The notes: a model not told the origin generated them from the sequence alone. A DNA stretch of 51,778 bases from JBFXAN01 sp050184225 (GCA_050184225.1 JBFXAN010000028.1:1-51778); one strand, 5' to 3'. Positions 24,806 to 33,108 are shown, numbered from the stretch's first letter. Program-made: numbers and translations.

Positions 24806-25561
24806 ATGCCGTTCTACGAACGAGGACCCGTCCGCATCCACTACGAGGAGGTCGGTACCGGCTTTCCTCTGCTGCTGATTCCGGGTGGCGGGCTCAACTC
24901 CGCCCTCTCATCCTGGCAGACCGCCTCGCCCTTCAACCCGATGGAACGGTACCAGGACGACTTCCGCTGTATCTGCGCTGACCTGCGCAACGCCAACCCC
25001 GGTCAGTCCAGCGGCCCGCTGGAGATCGACCGGCCCTGGGACGCCTACGCCGACGACCAACTCGGGCTGATGGACCACCTCGGCATCCGCGAGTTTCTGG
25101 TGATGGGCTTCTGCATCGGCGGGCCGATGATCCTCAACCTGATCCGGCGGGCGCCGGAGCGTGTCGTCGCGGCGGCGATGATGCAACCGAGCGGCTTCCG
25201 GCCGGAGATCCCGGACCTCTTCTACCAGAACAACATCAAGAACTGGGGGCCGCCGCTGTCCGAGCAGCGGCCCGACGTGACGATGGAGATGGTCCATGCC
25301 TTCTTGACGAGCATGTATACCGACCGCGCCGACTTCGTCTTCACCGTGTCGCGCGACTTCGTCCGCACGATCGAGACACCGCTGCTGATCGCACCGGACG
25401 ACGTGCCCGCGCATCCGTACGCGGTCGCGATGGAGGTGGCGAGTCTCGCGCCGAATGCCGAGGTGACGATCTATCCCTGGAAAGATTCGCCGGAGCACAT
25501 CGACGAGGCCGTGGAGCACGCGCGGCGTTTCCTCAAGGTGCACGCACCCGTCAGAGCGTAG
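24806..25561 (+). CDS. Alpha/beta-hydrolase-fold protein with cysteine at the nucleophile position
   Basis: 251 residues; GGGAGGAG precedes the ATG. YERGPVRIHYEEVGTGFPLLLIPGGG is a typical N-terminus. The nucleophile elbow is VMGFCIGGPMIL, giving Cys103 where serine is usual, as in dienelactone hydrolases (G-x-C-x-G-G). The acid position is near APDDVPAHP, and the histidine is probably in PWKDSPEHIDEAV. Dienelactone-type hydrolases open lactone rings in aromatic degradation, but overall similarity is to the general alpha/beta family, so the reaction is open. It stands alone between a toxin-antitoxin locus and a DinB gene. Confidence 0.82.
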   Translation: MPFYERGPVRIHYEEVGTGFPLLLIPGGGLNSALSSWQTASPFNPMERYQDDFRCICADLRNANPGQSSGPLEIDRPWDAYADDQLGLMDHLGIREFLVMGFCIGGPMILNLIRRAPERVVAAAMMQPSGFRPEIPDLFYQNNIKNWGPPLSEQRPDVTMEMVHAFLTSMYTDRADFVFTVSRDFVRTIETPLLIAPDDVPAHPYAVAMEVASLAPNAEVTIYPWKDSPEHIDEAVEHARRFLKVHAPVRA

Positions 25562-25679
25562 GACGTCCAGCGCACACGGCTCGCCCCTGCGCAGGCACCA
25601 CCACCCGGCCATCGGGAGAATGGCGCGGCGATGGTGCCGCTCGTCATGCCTCACGCGGCAAGCTGCATCCCGCCCCTCG

Positions 25680-26174
25680 TCACGTCGTCGCATTTGCTCC
25701 GTCGGCGGCTTGCATGCTTGCCAGATGGCCGCGGATATGGCCGATGATCCCGGCCTCGATCAACTGCTGGGCGCTGAGCGACCGGCCGCCGACCATCGGC
25801 AACGCGGCGGTGCGGTCGAGTTGCTCGTCTGAGAGGGCGTGGATGCCGGCGGCGATGGTGGCGCCGTTCCGCCGGAGTTGGTCGATGGTCTCGGTCTTGC
25901 CGGCGCCGGCGTGGGCGGCGAGCTTCTGGGCGTTGATCTCGTCGAGTTGTTCGGCGGTCATCGGTGGCAGTTGCCGGCCGTTCGCCACGATCGTGACCAG
26001 GTCCATGACGATGAAGGGTGCGTCGCCGATGTGCCAGGCGACGAAGCCGACGGGCCAGCCTTCGTCCCGGCTGGTGGCGCGCCATTGCGCGTCGGAGAAG
26101 GATTCGATGGCGGCAATCGCCGCAGTGTTGGCCTGATCGAACTGCTCCGCCAGGGTCTGTGATCGTGTGCTCAT
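25680..26174 (-). CDS. DinB superfamily protein (DUF664/DfsB-like)
   Basis: 164 residues from ATG 26174, with GGAGGACGC upstream. An all-helical protein: the first helices hold SDAQWRATSRDEGWPVGFVAWHIGD (histidine in VAWHIGD), and the C-terminal EAGIIGHIRGHLASMQAA carries the second and third histidines spaced four apart. This is the DinB metal-binding triad. Its role may be thiol-dependent transfer or hydrolysis; no further assignment. Third DinB-like gene in the window. Confidence 0.8.
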   Translation of the reverse strand: MSTRSQTLAEQFDQANTAAIAAIESFSDAQWRATSRDEGWPVGFVAWHIGDAPFIVMDLVTIVANGRQLPPMTAEQLDEINAQKLAAHAGAGKTETIDQLRRNGATIAAGIHALSDEQLDRTAALPMVGGRSLSAQQLIEAGIIGHIRGHLASMQAADGANATT

Positions 26175-26263
26175 GCGTTGCGTCCTCCGGTCGATGGCGG
26201 GATGGTGTCGTTCGTGGCCACTGTATCGACGGGGGTACGGCGGTGACGATAGCTCAGGCGAAT

Positions 26264-26332
26264 GAACCACAGAGACACGGAGAGCGCAGAGATTCCTTAC
26301 AATCCTCTGTGTCCACTGCGTCTCTGTGGTTC
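26264..26332. repeat. Palindromic ACCACAGAGAC repeat
   Basis: Thirteen-base arms GAACCACAGAGAC (26264-26276) and GTCTCTGTGGTTC (26320-26332) enclose a 43-base loop that itself has partial symmetry (CAGAGATT/AATCCTCTG). Repeats with this AACCACAGAGACACGGAG core occur in many unrelated bacterial genomes. It lies just upstream of the YdeI-like gene and could fold in its leader. A shorter related piece occurs near 49572. Confidence 0.75.
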
Positions 26333-26366
26333 GAAAAGCCGGCAATGTTTCAGGGATGGTTTCGGC

Positions 26367-26945
26367 ATGGATGTTGTGTACTTCGCGTCGGCGGCTGCGT
26401 TTCGGGCGTGGCTTGAGAAGCACCACGATACGGCGACGGAGCTGTGGGTCGGGTATTACAAGAAAGGGACGGGGAAGCAGAGCATCACGCACCCGGAGGC
26501 GGTCGATCAGGCGTTGTGCTTTGGTTGGATCGATGGGGTGCGACGGGGAGTCGACGCAGAGCGCTTTGCCAATCGGTTCACACCGCGGACGCGACGCAGC
26601 AATTGGAGCGCGGTCAATATCAAGCGGGTCGGGGAGTTGATGGAGGTGGGGCTGATGCAGCCCGCCGGCATCGCCGCGTTTGAGAAGCGGGACAAGGAAC
26701 GAGCAGCAGCGTATTCGTTTGAACAGGGTGCGCCTCAGCTTGGGGTTGAGTTCGAGTCCGAGTTTCAGTTGAATGCAGTGGCGTGGGAGTTCTTCCGGTC
26801 ACAGGCGCCGTGGTATCAGCGGATAGCGACCTGGTGGGTGATCAGCGCAAAGCGGGAGGAGACTCGGCGGCGACGGCTGGCGACGCTGATTGAGGACTCG
26901 GAGCGCGGGGAGCGGATCGCGCTCGTGCGGCGACCGACGACGTAA
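26367..26945 (+). CDS. YdeI/OmdA family protein (bacteriocin-protection type)
   Basis: 192 residues from ATG 26367. Family sequence is plain: FRAWLEKHHDTATELWVGYY, THPEAVDQALCFGWIDGVRR, FANRFTPRTRRSNWSAVNIK and the C-terminal APWYQRIATWWVISAKREET. This is the OmdA/YdeI group; members have been linked with protection against bacteriocins and antimicrobial peptides, though the biochemical role is unresolved. The longer open frame upstream (to 26262) runs through the palindromic repeat and is not coding. No strong ribosome binding site. Confidence 0.88.
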   Translation: MDVVYFASAAAFRAWLEKHHDTATELWVGYYKKGTGKQSITHPEAVDQALCFGWIDGVRRGVDAERFANRFTPRTRRSNWSAVNIKRVGELMEVGLMQPAGIAAFEKRDKERAAAYSFEQGAPQLGVEFESEFQLNAVAWEFFRSQAPWYQRIATWWVISAKREETRRRRLATLIEDSERGERIALVRRPTT

Positions 26946-27001
26946 AGCGCCCCTGTTCGGCCGCGCACATGGACCATTGCATTCCTGCTCAGCACTGGTG
27001 G

Positions 27002-27346
27002 CTACGGATCGGGTTCCAGCAGACGGCGTAACAAGGGGAACAACGACGGGAGGCCGCTGCCGGCGGTTTCCCAGAGGATGGTGCAATCAACCCGCTCGTA
27101 TTCGTGAGCGATGACGTTCCGCATCGCCCTCATCTTGGCCCACGGCACGGCCGGATGCTGGATTTGACCCTCCTCTGGGATGTGCCGGGCGGCCTCGCCA
27201 ATGATGACGAATTGGTAGGAGAAGGCGCTGATCGTTCGCAGGTCGGCGCAGAACTGATCCCGGCTCAGACCGGCGACGAACGAACCAATCTCATCGATGG
27301 CATCGGCGATGTCCTCAATTCGCTCAAGCCACGATCTAGTAGACAT
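27002..27346 (-). CDS. hepT: HepT-type HEPN toxin (RNase), DUF86
   Basis: 114 residues. The HEPN motif R-x4-H-x-Y is complete: RNVIAHEY with Arg76, His81, Tyr83. Other family parts are LERIEDIADAIDEIGSFVAG and FSYQFVIIGEAARHIPEE. HepT is an RNase toxin neutralised when the partner MntA adds AMP to the tyrosine of the motif. The start ATG at 27346 lies inside the end of mntA (overlap 11 bases), so the two are translationally coupled. The pair is therefore expected to be functional. Confidence 0.92.
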   Translation of the reverse strand: MSTRSWLERIEDIADAIDEIGSFVAGLSRDQFCADLRTISAFSYQFVIIGEAARHIPEEGQIQHPAVPWAKMRAMRNVIAHEYERVDCTILWETAGSGLPSLFPLLRRLLEPDP

Positions 27347-27650
27347 GGACCAGATCACGTATGACCGAAGGTTTGACGCGCTCCTTGAGCCCGCCGGATG
27401 TAGTGAGGTCCACCGGGCGCTCCAGGAGTCCTTCGAGATAGGCGTTGAGATCAAAGAGGGCGAAGAGACCGGTGGGGCGGTTGAACTCGACGAGCACGTC
27501 CACATCGCTGTCCGGTCCGGCTTCGTCGCGAGCAACGGAGCCGAAGATCGCGAGCGACCGAACCCCTCGCTCGATGAGATCCTGACGATGATCGGCGAGG
27601 ATCTGAACGACGTCGGCACGGCGTGGCGCGGATTGCTTGACCGTGGGCAT
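27336..27650 (-). CDS. mntA: MntA-type nucleotidyltransferase antitoxin
   Basis: 104 residues from ATG 27650, preceded by AGAAGGTGA. The minimal nucleotidyltransferase signature G-S-x10-D-x-D is present: GSVARDEAGPDSDVDVLVEF with Gly37, Ser38, Asp49, Asp51. FDLNAYLEGLLERPVDLTTS follows, with the third acidic residue Asp in the VDLTT strand. It encodes the AMPylating antitoxin of the MntA/HepT module. It is first in the operon. Confidence 0.92.
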   Translation of the reverse strand: MPTVKQSAPRRADVVQILADHRQDLIERGVRSLAIFGSVARDEAGPDSDVDVLVEFNRPTGLFALFDLNAYLEGLLERPVDLTTSGGLKERVKPSVIRDLVHVY

Positions 27651-27748
27651 GGTGTCACCTTCTGGTAGGTGATCGCGCACGGTCATTGTACGGCGTGAAT
27701 GGTTGGGGTGTCGGTGTGATCGTCCGCACCTACAAGGATATGACCCTT

Positions 27749-28153
27749 TCAATCCAGTATCTGGCGTGGTCGCGGCAGATGCGGGACGAGGGCGACAAGG
27801 CGCTTCGGGGCGATCAGGCGGTAGCTGTCGGTGAGGAGTTCGGCGACCTCGATCCAGTCGAGCGAGTCGAGGTCGAGGCGGAGGCCGACCCAGCCCCGGG
27901 AGCCGAGATAGTCGGGACGGTAGAAGCGGACGGGGCCGGAGGCGATCATCGCCTCGGCAGCGCCGGGTGGGGCTTTGCAGGTGAGGCCGACGATGCCGTC
28001 GCCATGGTGGTCGACGAGATAGTAGGCAAAGGTCTTGCCGCGGACGAGGAAGCGGGCGTGCTGGCCGGTGTAGGTGCGTTCGGCCTCGGGGAGCGCGAGG
28101 CAGATCTCGGTGACGCGGGCGAGGGTGGCGTCTTCCGGCATAGGTGTGGTCAT
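27749..28153 (-). CDS. MmcQ/YjbR family protein
   Basis: 134 residues. ICLALPEAERTYTGQHARFLVRGKTFAYY, VGLTCKAPPGAAEAMI and GWVGLRLDLDSLDWIEVAELLTDSY are the usual blocks of the YjbR (cyanophage/double-wing motif) family. The fold resembles a DNA-binding module, but function is unproven. It lies between the MntA/HepT and HigBA loci on the same strand with gaps around 50-100 bases and no strong ribosome binding site. Confidence 0.88.
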   Translation of the reverse strand: MTTPMPEDATLARVTEICLALPEAERTYTGQHARFLVRGKTFAYYLVDHHGDGIVGLTCKAPPGAAEAMIASGPVRFYRPDYLGSRGWVGLRLDLDSLDWIEVAELLTDSYRLIAPKRLVALVPHLPRPRQILD

Positions 28154-28200
28154 GACGGGGCCATCTTGATCTGGGTGTCTGAACCAACACGAGGCGATCG

Positions 28201-28506
28201 TCAGCGTGCCGTCGCAGGCGCCTCACGCGGCTGGAATCGGAGCACCAGGTCGGCGTCGAGGGCACGGCCGAGCCGGTGGAGCGTCTCCAGGCGCGGGTCC
28301 ACGCCGCCGGCCTCGAGTCGTGCGATCGCGGGTTGCGAGGTGCCGGCTCGCCGGGCAAGCTCCTGCTGGCTCATGCCGCGCGCTTCGCGGAGCCTGCGGA
28401 CCTGTTCGCCTAGTTCGAAGGCGAGCTGCGCCTGGTCATAGCCGGCCCGGACCTCAGGGTCGTCGATTCGTTCGCGTTTGATCTGCGTCCAGGATCGTCG
28501 TGTCAT
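28201..28506 (-). CDS. higA: HigA-type XRE helix-turn-helix antitoxin
   Basis: 101 residues. The HTH reads LREARGMSQQELARRAGTSQ followed by PAIARLEAGGVDPRLETLHR and LGRALDADLVLRFQP. This is the C-terminal XRE domain of HigA-like antitoxins, with an N-terminal helical extension that would contact the toxin. It begins three bases after the toxin gene, in the toxin-first order usual for higBA. It probably binds the operator at 28851-28865. Confidence 0.88.
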   Translation of the reverse strand: MTRRSWTQIKRERIDDPEVRAGYDQAQLAFELGEQVRRLREARGMSQQELARRAGTSQPAIARLEAGGVDPRLETLHRLGRALDADLVLRFQPREAPATAR

Positions 28507-28509
28507 CGC

Positions 28510-28854
28510 TCAGTCTCCTTCGGCCGTGTGGCCCTCCGCGATGCACCGTTGCATCACCCGCTCGGCCCGATCGATCTCTGCCCGTTCTCGCCGTCGTGTC
28601 TTTCGGAAGACCGTCAGCAGGATGATGCGGCGGCCGGTGGCGATGTAATAGGTGATGCGGACGTGCTCACGTTCCAGATGAAACCGCAGTTCACGCAGTT
28701 TCCCACGGAGTTGGCGGGTATAGGGTTCATCAAGGAGCGGCCCGCGCTCTTCGAGCAGATCGATGTAGAAGTACGCCCGACCGAAATCTCCCTTGCTCAG
28801 CCCCAGGAGCCAGGCATCAATCTCCGGCTCGCATTCAATCTCACCCCATGCCAT
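28510..28854 (-). CDS. higB: HigB/RelE-type toxin (phage-derived Gp49-like)
   Basis: 114 residues. EIDAWLLGLSKGDFGRAYFYIDLLEERG, then LDEPYTRQLRGKLRELRFHLEREHVRITYYI, RRIILLTVFRKTRRRERAEIDRA: the RelE/HigB fold with a basic C-terminal segment and the LRELR....RITYY strand. Such toxins cleave mRNA on the ribosome. The start ATG lies within the operator palindrome, and a promoter at 28862-28889 would place transcription start at or next to the ATG, so the mRNA may be leaderless. Confidence 0.88.
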   Translation of the reverse strand: MAWGEIECEPEIDAWLLGLSKGDFGRAYFYIDLLEERGPLLDEPYTRQLRGKLRELRFHLEREHVRITYYIATGRRIILLTVFRKTRRRERAEIDRAERVMQRCIAEGHTAEGD

Positions 28855-28889
28855 ATCACATATGGTATATTCATGGACTCAGGTGTCAA
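28851..28889 (-). promoter_or_regulatory. higBA promoter and operator
   Basis: Minus-strand -35 TTGACA (28889-28884) and -10 TACCAT (28867-28862) are 16 bases apart. A perfect 15-bp palindrome CCATATCACATATGG (28851-28865) covers the -10 and the start codon. Binding of HigA here would block the promoter. The expected start of transcription coincides with the ATG. Confidence 0.7.
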
Positions 28890-28994
28890 GCGATGAGAAT
28901 CCGCACGCTACCAAATGGCTTCGTCGATACGCTCGGCCTTGGGAAGGGCGAGGGTGTGGTCACATTCGTATATCCATTGCGCGGGACGTGGTGA

Positions 28995-29405
28995 TCAGCG
29001 TGCGCGACCCTTGTATTCCATGACCTTGTTGGGGCGCACGAGGATCGTGACGGTGCCTTCGCCGGTGCCTGCCGATACGTATCGCTGCCCCAGTTCCTCG
29101 CCGAGGTAGCGGACGGCGATGCGGCGACGAAGGTCGTCGGAGGGGGGCGGGCCAATCTCGGCCGTTCCCTGGATCATGACGGCGTAGTAGGGCAGCGAGC
29201 GGCGGTCGACGGTCAGCGCGACCTCGGCGTTGCGAGTGATGTTGCGCACCTTCTGCGAGCGGGCGCCGGCGGTCATGATGAGCGCGCCGTCTTCGGAGAG
29301 GAACCAGATCGGGACGGCTTGCGTGCGGTCCTTCGGTCCGACCGTCGAGAGGATGGCGACGTTCGTCTCTTGAAGAAGCGCCTCGGGGGTGTCTTGTTCC
29401 GGCAT
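28995..29405 (-). CDS. Pyridoxamine 5'-phosphate oxidase-like (FMN/F420-binding split barrel) protein
   Basis: 136 residues from ATG 29405, with GGAGGCC upstream. LLQETNVAILSTVGPKDRTQAVPIWFLSEDGALIMTAG, KVRNITRNAEVALTVDRRSL and YAVMIQGTAEI are the split-barrel blocks of the PPOX family, many members of which bind F420 or FMN. The C-terminal TVTILVRPNKVMEYKGRAR fits F420-dependent subgroup proteins. Substrate unknown. An F420-type role would fit with LLM oxidoreductases nearby. Confidence 0.87.
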   Translation of the reverse strand: MPEQDTPEALLQETNVAILSTVGPKDRTQAVPIWFLSEDGALIMTAGARSQKVRNITRNAEVALTVDRRSLPYYAVMIQGTAEIGPPPSDDLRRRIAVRYLGEELGQRYVSAGTGEGTVTILVRPNKVMEYKGRAR

Positions 29406-29573
29406 GGCGGCCTCCTGCTGGTGATGTTTGTGGTGTGTGCGGATGCCAGGGCGGCGCATCCGGTCCACGGTACTGTACCGTGTCGTGCGTTCTGGCGCGC
29501 TGTCGATGCAATTCGTCAACCTGTCTATGCCGGAAGTGATGTTTGACCTCATACTGGCGTGCAATGTGTACAG

Positions 29574-29840
29574 ATGCGAGTACGTTCGGTGCAGACGCCG
29601 GATTTCGACTGGGATGAATTCAACATTGAGCACATCGCGGAACATGGAGTCACGCCGACCGAGGCTGAGGATGCGATCCTCGATCCCGACCGTATGCCGT
29701 CGGAAAGCAGGAATACACCATCTGAGAAACGGCAAGGCCTCATCGGGATGACGGAGATGGGTGACGAGTTCTTCGAGAACGTCTCTGCCGATGCTGATGC
29801 CGGCTTGCCGCCCCCGCGAGCACGCCCGACATCAGCCTGA
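29574..29840 (+). pseudogene. BrnT-like toxin gene, 3' end degraded
   Basis: From ATG 29574 the frame reads PDFDWDEFNIEHIAEHGVTP then TEAEDAILDPDRMPSESRN, the N-terminal part of BrnT toxins (FDWD..N..H...HGV...EAEE...D). After GMTEMGDE the usual RVLFVVFTRRG...RVISARDA strands, which hold catalytic residues, are missing; the reading frame continues as low-complexity Ala/Pro/Asp. No brnA antitoxin follows. I read it as a truncated, inactive gene, though a short product is possible. Confidence 0.6.
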
Positions 29841-29866
29841 AATCCACCCTGAGGCGTTGCCAGTTA

Positions 29867-31159
29867 TCAACGCTCGGGCGTGTACGTCACCGGTAGGTGC
29901 TTGACGCCGTTGATGAAGTTCGACAGGAGGCGTTCCGGCGGGCCGTCGACCTGGATGTCGGGGAAGCGGCGGAAGAGTTCCTCGAACATGACGCGGATCT
30001 CCTTGCGGGCGAAGCCGGCGCCGAGGCAGAAGTGCTCGCCGATGCCGAAGGCGAGATGTTCGTTCGGCTCGCGGGTGATGTCGAAGCGGTAGGGGTCGGG
30101 GAAGATGTCCTCGTCGCGGTTGGCGGAGGGATACCACATGATCACCTTCTCGCCGGCGCGGATCGTCTGACCGCGGATCTCGACGTCGGCGGTGGCCTCA
30201 CGGGTCATATGGATCACCGGCGAGGTCCAGCGGAGGATCTCCTCGACGGCGGCGTCGATCAAGGTCATATCGGCCTGGAGGCGGGCGCGCTCGTCGGGAT
30301 GCTCGCAGAGCACCTGGAGTCCGCCGGAGATCGCGTTGCGGGTGGTCTCGTTGCCGGCGACGACGAGCAGGAAGGAGAACTGGAGGATGTCGCTCTCGGT
30401 CAGCTTTTCGCCATCGACCTCCGATTCGAGCAGGATACTGATCAGGTCATCCTGGAGCGGCTCGCGGCGGCGGCTCTCGAGGAGATCGCGGAAGAAGCCG
30501 TACATGCGGGCGAAGCCCATCATCGAGGTCTGGCGGGCGGCCTCACGCGAGCCGCGCTCGTCCTCGGAGACGACGGTCTGGTATTCGGGGTCGCCGGAGC
30601 CGAGGACGCTGTTGGTCAGCTCGAACATCAGCGGCCAGTGCTCGCGGTCGAGGCCCATCATGCCACAGATCACGGCGAGGGGGAGCTGGCTGGCGACATC
30701 GAGGACGAAGTCGCACGAGGATTTATCCGCGATTCTGTCCAGCACTTCATTGGTCAGTTCGCGGATGCGCGGCTCCATCGCGTTGACGGCGCGGGGGGTG
30801 AAGCCCTTGTTGACGAGGCGGCGCATCTTGACGTGGCGGGGTGGGTCCATCGTGATGATGCTGACGCCGCCCTCGCCGGGGCGGACGGTATACCCCTCGG
30901 GCGGCTGCTCCGGGTGACGCAGGCCGGGACCGGCGATGCCCTTCGAGGAGATGAACAGGTTCGGATTGCGGGAGACGAAGAGGATGTCCTCGTACTTGGT
31001 CAGCGACCAAAAGCCGTTCAGATCCTCGGTGCCGGGGTTCCAGTGGACTGGCGCCTCGCGGCGGAGGATGCGGAAGGCGTCGTGCGCCTCGGCACGCTCG
31101 AAGAGGTGGGGGTCGTTGAGGTTGATGCCGTGGGGCAGCGGTGGTTGCGCGAGGGTCAT
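29867..31159 (-). CDS. Cytochrome P450
   Basis: 430 residues from ATG 31159, with AAAGGAAC upstream. The P450 features are all present: ITMDPPRHVKMRRLVNKGFTP (C-helix), LVVAGNETTRNAISGG (I-helix oxygen-binding AGNETT), EEILRW (E-x-x-R), and the heme loop AFGIGEHFCLGAGFAR with Cys378 as iron ligand. Its overall style is that of bacterial CYP124/125/142-like enzymes acting on steroid side chains or branched fatty acids. Redox partners are not encoded next to it. Substrate is only suggested by family likeness. Confidence 0.95.
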   Translation of the reverse strand: MTLAQPPLPHGINLNDPHLFERAEAHDAFRILRREAPVHWNPGTEDLNGFWSLTKYEDILFVSRNPNLFISSKGIAGPGLRHPEQPPEGYTVRPGEGGVSIITMDPPRHVKMRRLVNKGFTPRAVNAMEPRIRELTNEVLDRIADKSSCDFVLDVASQLPLAVICGMMGLDREHWPLMFELTNSVLGSGDPEYQTVVSEDERGSREAARQTSMMGFARMYGFFRDLLESRRREPLQDDLISILLESEVDGEKLTESDILQFSFLLVVAGNETTRNAISGGLQVLCEHPDERARLQADMTLIDAAVEEILRWTSPVIHMTREATADVEIRGQTIRAGEKVIMWYPSANRDEDIFPDPYRFDITREPNEHLAFGIGEHFCLGAGFARKEIRVMFEELFRRFPDIQVDGPPERLLSNFINGVKHLPVTYTPER

Positions 31160-31299
31160 GACCGTTCCTTTCGAACGCGATGAGCGAAACTGAACGCTGT
31201 TCATTTATTGAACAAGGTTCATTCACCGATTTCAAGTAGGTGAACGGACGATACCCCCCGCGTGGCGCGTTGGCAATGGGTCGGTGCGTTCGCAGTGGA

Positions 31300-32286
31300 T
31301 CAGACCGGGCGGTACTCGACGACGAAGTAGCCGGAGGGTTGCTGCCCGGCGTCAACAACTTCCAGGCCCGCCAGTCGTGCGAGCTCACGCATCTCGGCGA
31401 CGGTGCGATGCCGGCCGCCGAGCAGCACCATTTCGATCGAGAGGGGTCTGGGGGCATCGTCGAAGGTGACGCCGCCGAGCACGACAACGCGGCCGGCGGG
31501 GCGTGCTGCCTCGGCACAGCGACGCAGGATCGCCGTCGCCTCGGCGTCGGGCCAGTCGTTGAGGATGCCTCGCAGCAGGTAGAGGTCGGCGCCGGCGAGC
31601 AGCGGATCGAAGAAGCTCTGACCGGATGTGGTGACCCGTTCGGCGACGCCGGCAGATTCGAAGATCTCGGCGGCGCGGGCGACGGTGCGGGGGAGATCGA
31701 CGAGCGTGCCCTGGAGTTGGGGGCGGAGGCGGAGGATCTCGGCGAGCATGGCACCGGTGCCGCCGCCAACCTCAACAATGGTGCGGAGCGACTCCCAACC
31801 GCCGGTGATCTCAAATTCCGCGTTGGGGACGCCGTGACCGGCTGGTCCGATCAGGGCGTCGAAGCTCGCGCCAATCTCCGGGTGGGCGTCCAGGTCTTCC
31901 CAGAAAGGGCGGCCAAAGTGTTCTTGATAGCCGGGATTGCCGGTGCGGACCAGCGTCGGGAGGGTGCCCCAGGCCCCGGCGAAGCGGCCGCCGATGCCAT
32001 TGAGGTCGAGTCCGAGCCGCCACGCTGGTTCACGCAACTGCCGCGCGGCGTCGTTCAGTGCGAATCGGCCGGGCGATGGTTCCTCGAAGACGCCTTTGCC
32101 CACGAGATAGGTGAGCACGCGGTGGAGGGCGTCGGCGCTGCAATTCGCTTTCGTGGCGAGGGCGTCGATGTCGGCGACGCCGGCGGCAATGAGGCCGGCA
32201 ATGTCGAGGGTGGCAACAACGCGAATGCACCACGGCGTGCAAAGGTCGCTCAGCGTGCTGAGATCCACGATCTTACGTTCTGTCAT
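31300..32286 (-). CDS. SAM-dependent O-methyltransferase (dimerisation plus methyltransferase domain)
   Basis: 328 residues; AGGAGAAGG precedes the ATG. The N-terminal winged-helix dimerisation domain (CIRVVATLDIAGLIAAG...LHRVLTYLVGKGVF) is followed by the SAM-binding domain with VEVGGGTG at 171-178 and TLVDLPRTV. In small-molecule O-methyltransferases the catalytic base is in a HDW motif; here it reads NDW (Asn243). The enzyme may use another base or have another reaction. It lies next to a P450 on the same strand, 140 bases upstream, which suggests tailoring of a natural product or xenobiotic. Confidence 0.88.
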   Translation of the reverse strand: MTERKIVDLSTLSDLCTPWCIRVVATLDIAGLIAAGVADIDALATKANCSADALHRVLTYLVGKGVFEEPSPGRFALNDAARQLREPAWRLGLDLNGIGGRFAGAWGTLPTLVRTGNPGYQEHFGRPFWEDLDAHPEIGASFDALIGPAGHGVPNAEFEITGGWESLRTIVEVGGGTGAMLAEILRLRPQLQGTLVDLPRTVARAAEIFESAGVAERVTTSGQSFFDPLLAGADLYLLRGILNDWPDAEATAILRRCAEAARPAGRVVVLGGVTFDDAPRPLSIEMVLLGGRHRTVAEMRELARLAGLEVVDAGQQPSGYFVVEYRPV

Positions 32287-32354
32287 GCAACGCCTTCTCC
32301 TGTGATCGACCCGTCGCCGGGTTGCTCAGATCATGTTTGCGGCCGTGATCGCGC

Positions 32355-32442
32355 TCACGCTGTCATCCTGGGCGAAGCGAAGGACCTCGGACGAAAGCAG
32401 ACCACCGAGATCCTTCGCTGATGCTCAGGATGACAGCGTGAC
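32355..32442. repeat. Palindromic GTCATCCTG repeat
   Basis: Perfect 16-bp arms TCACGCTGTCATCCTG (32355-32370) and CAGGATGACAGCGTGA (32426-32441), with inner pairing GCGAAGGA/TCCTTCGC. Repeats with the TGTCATCCTGAGCGAAGCGAAGGA theme occur in many genomes. It lies between two minus-strand genes and may act as an mRNA stabiliser or terminator. Confidence 0.78.
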
Positions 32443-32469
32443 CGACGCGCTTCATTCTTCAACATGCGT

Positions 32470-32922
32470 TCAGAGCGATCTCTGATGGCGAGCGTAGCGG
32501 TCGAGGTTCTCCAGTTCTTGGACGTAGATGCGCTGGAGCAGGCGGGGGGCGAAGAGGCGTTCGAAGAGGCCGCCGATGCCCTTCGTGCTCTGCCAGGTGG
32601 TCGCGATCTGGACGCGGCTGGTGTCACCGTCCGGCACGACGGTGAAGGTCGTGAGCAGGCTTGTCTGAGGCTCCGACTCGGTGAGGACGCGGCCGGGCTG
32701 CGGTTCGGCGACATACATACGGGCGGCACGGCTGCGTCCGCCGGCCTTCATCCGAATGGAGAAGACGGTGCCGGCGCCGACCCCACCCTCTTCGACCTTC
32801 AAGTCGGAAAAGGCGGGCGGGAGGATGTGGGGGTGATGCTGGTGGTAGTCGGCCAGGATCTTGTAGACACGGTCGGCGGGCGCAGCCACGCGGCCCTGCG
32901 CCTTCACGCTGATGGTTGCCAT
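32470..32922 (-). CDS. SRPBCC family protein (START-like)
   Basis: 150 residues from ATG 32922. It opens VKAQGRVAAPADRVYKILADYHQHHPHILP, the standard start of polyketide cyclase/SRPBCC ligand-binding proteins, followed by GVGAGTVFSIRMKAGG, then RVLTESEPQTSLLTTFTVVP, and a C-terminal long helix (LFAPRLLQRIYVQELENLDR). These bind hydrophobic ligands in a helix-grip cavity. No ligand can be assigned. AGGT is the only ribosome-binding-like site. Confidence 0.85.
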   Translation of the reverse strand: MATISVKAQGRVAAPADRVYKILADYHQHHPHILPPAFSDLKVEEGGVGAGTVFSIRMKAGGRSRAARMYVAEPQPGRVLTESEPQTSLLTTFTVVPDGDTSRVQIATTWQSTKGIGGLFERLFAPRLLQRIYVQELENLDRYARHQRSL

Positions 32923-33108
32923 GCGGGTACCTCGACGATCGGGACTGCGGCGGCGGAGCGGGGTGCGGTCGGCGAGCAGCCGCTCACCTTTATTGAAGCG
33001 GGTTTCTCGGTACGGCGGCAAAGGGCTTCTGTGACGGGAGAACTGAAACGAGTATGAGCAACAGCGCGTTGAGATCGGTGGCAGCGGTCGGGGATTGGGT
33101 GGTGGATT

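Noticed and set aside
29897..31183. A 428-codon plus-strand open frame over the P450
   Set aside because: Antisense to a P450 with all heme motifs; composition only.
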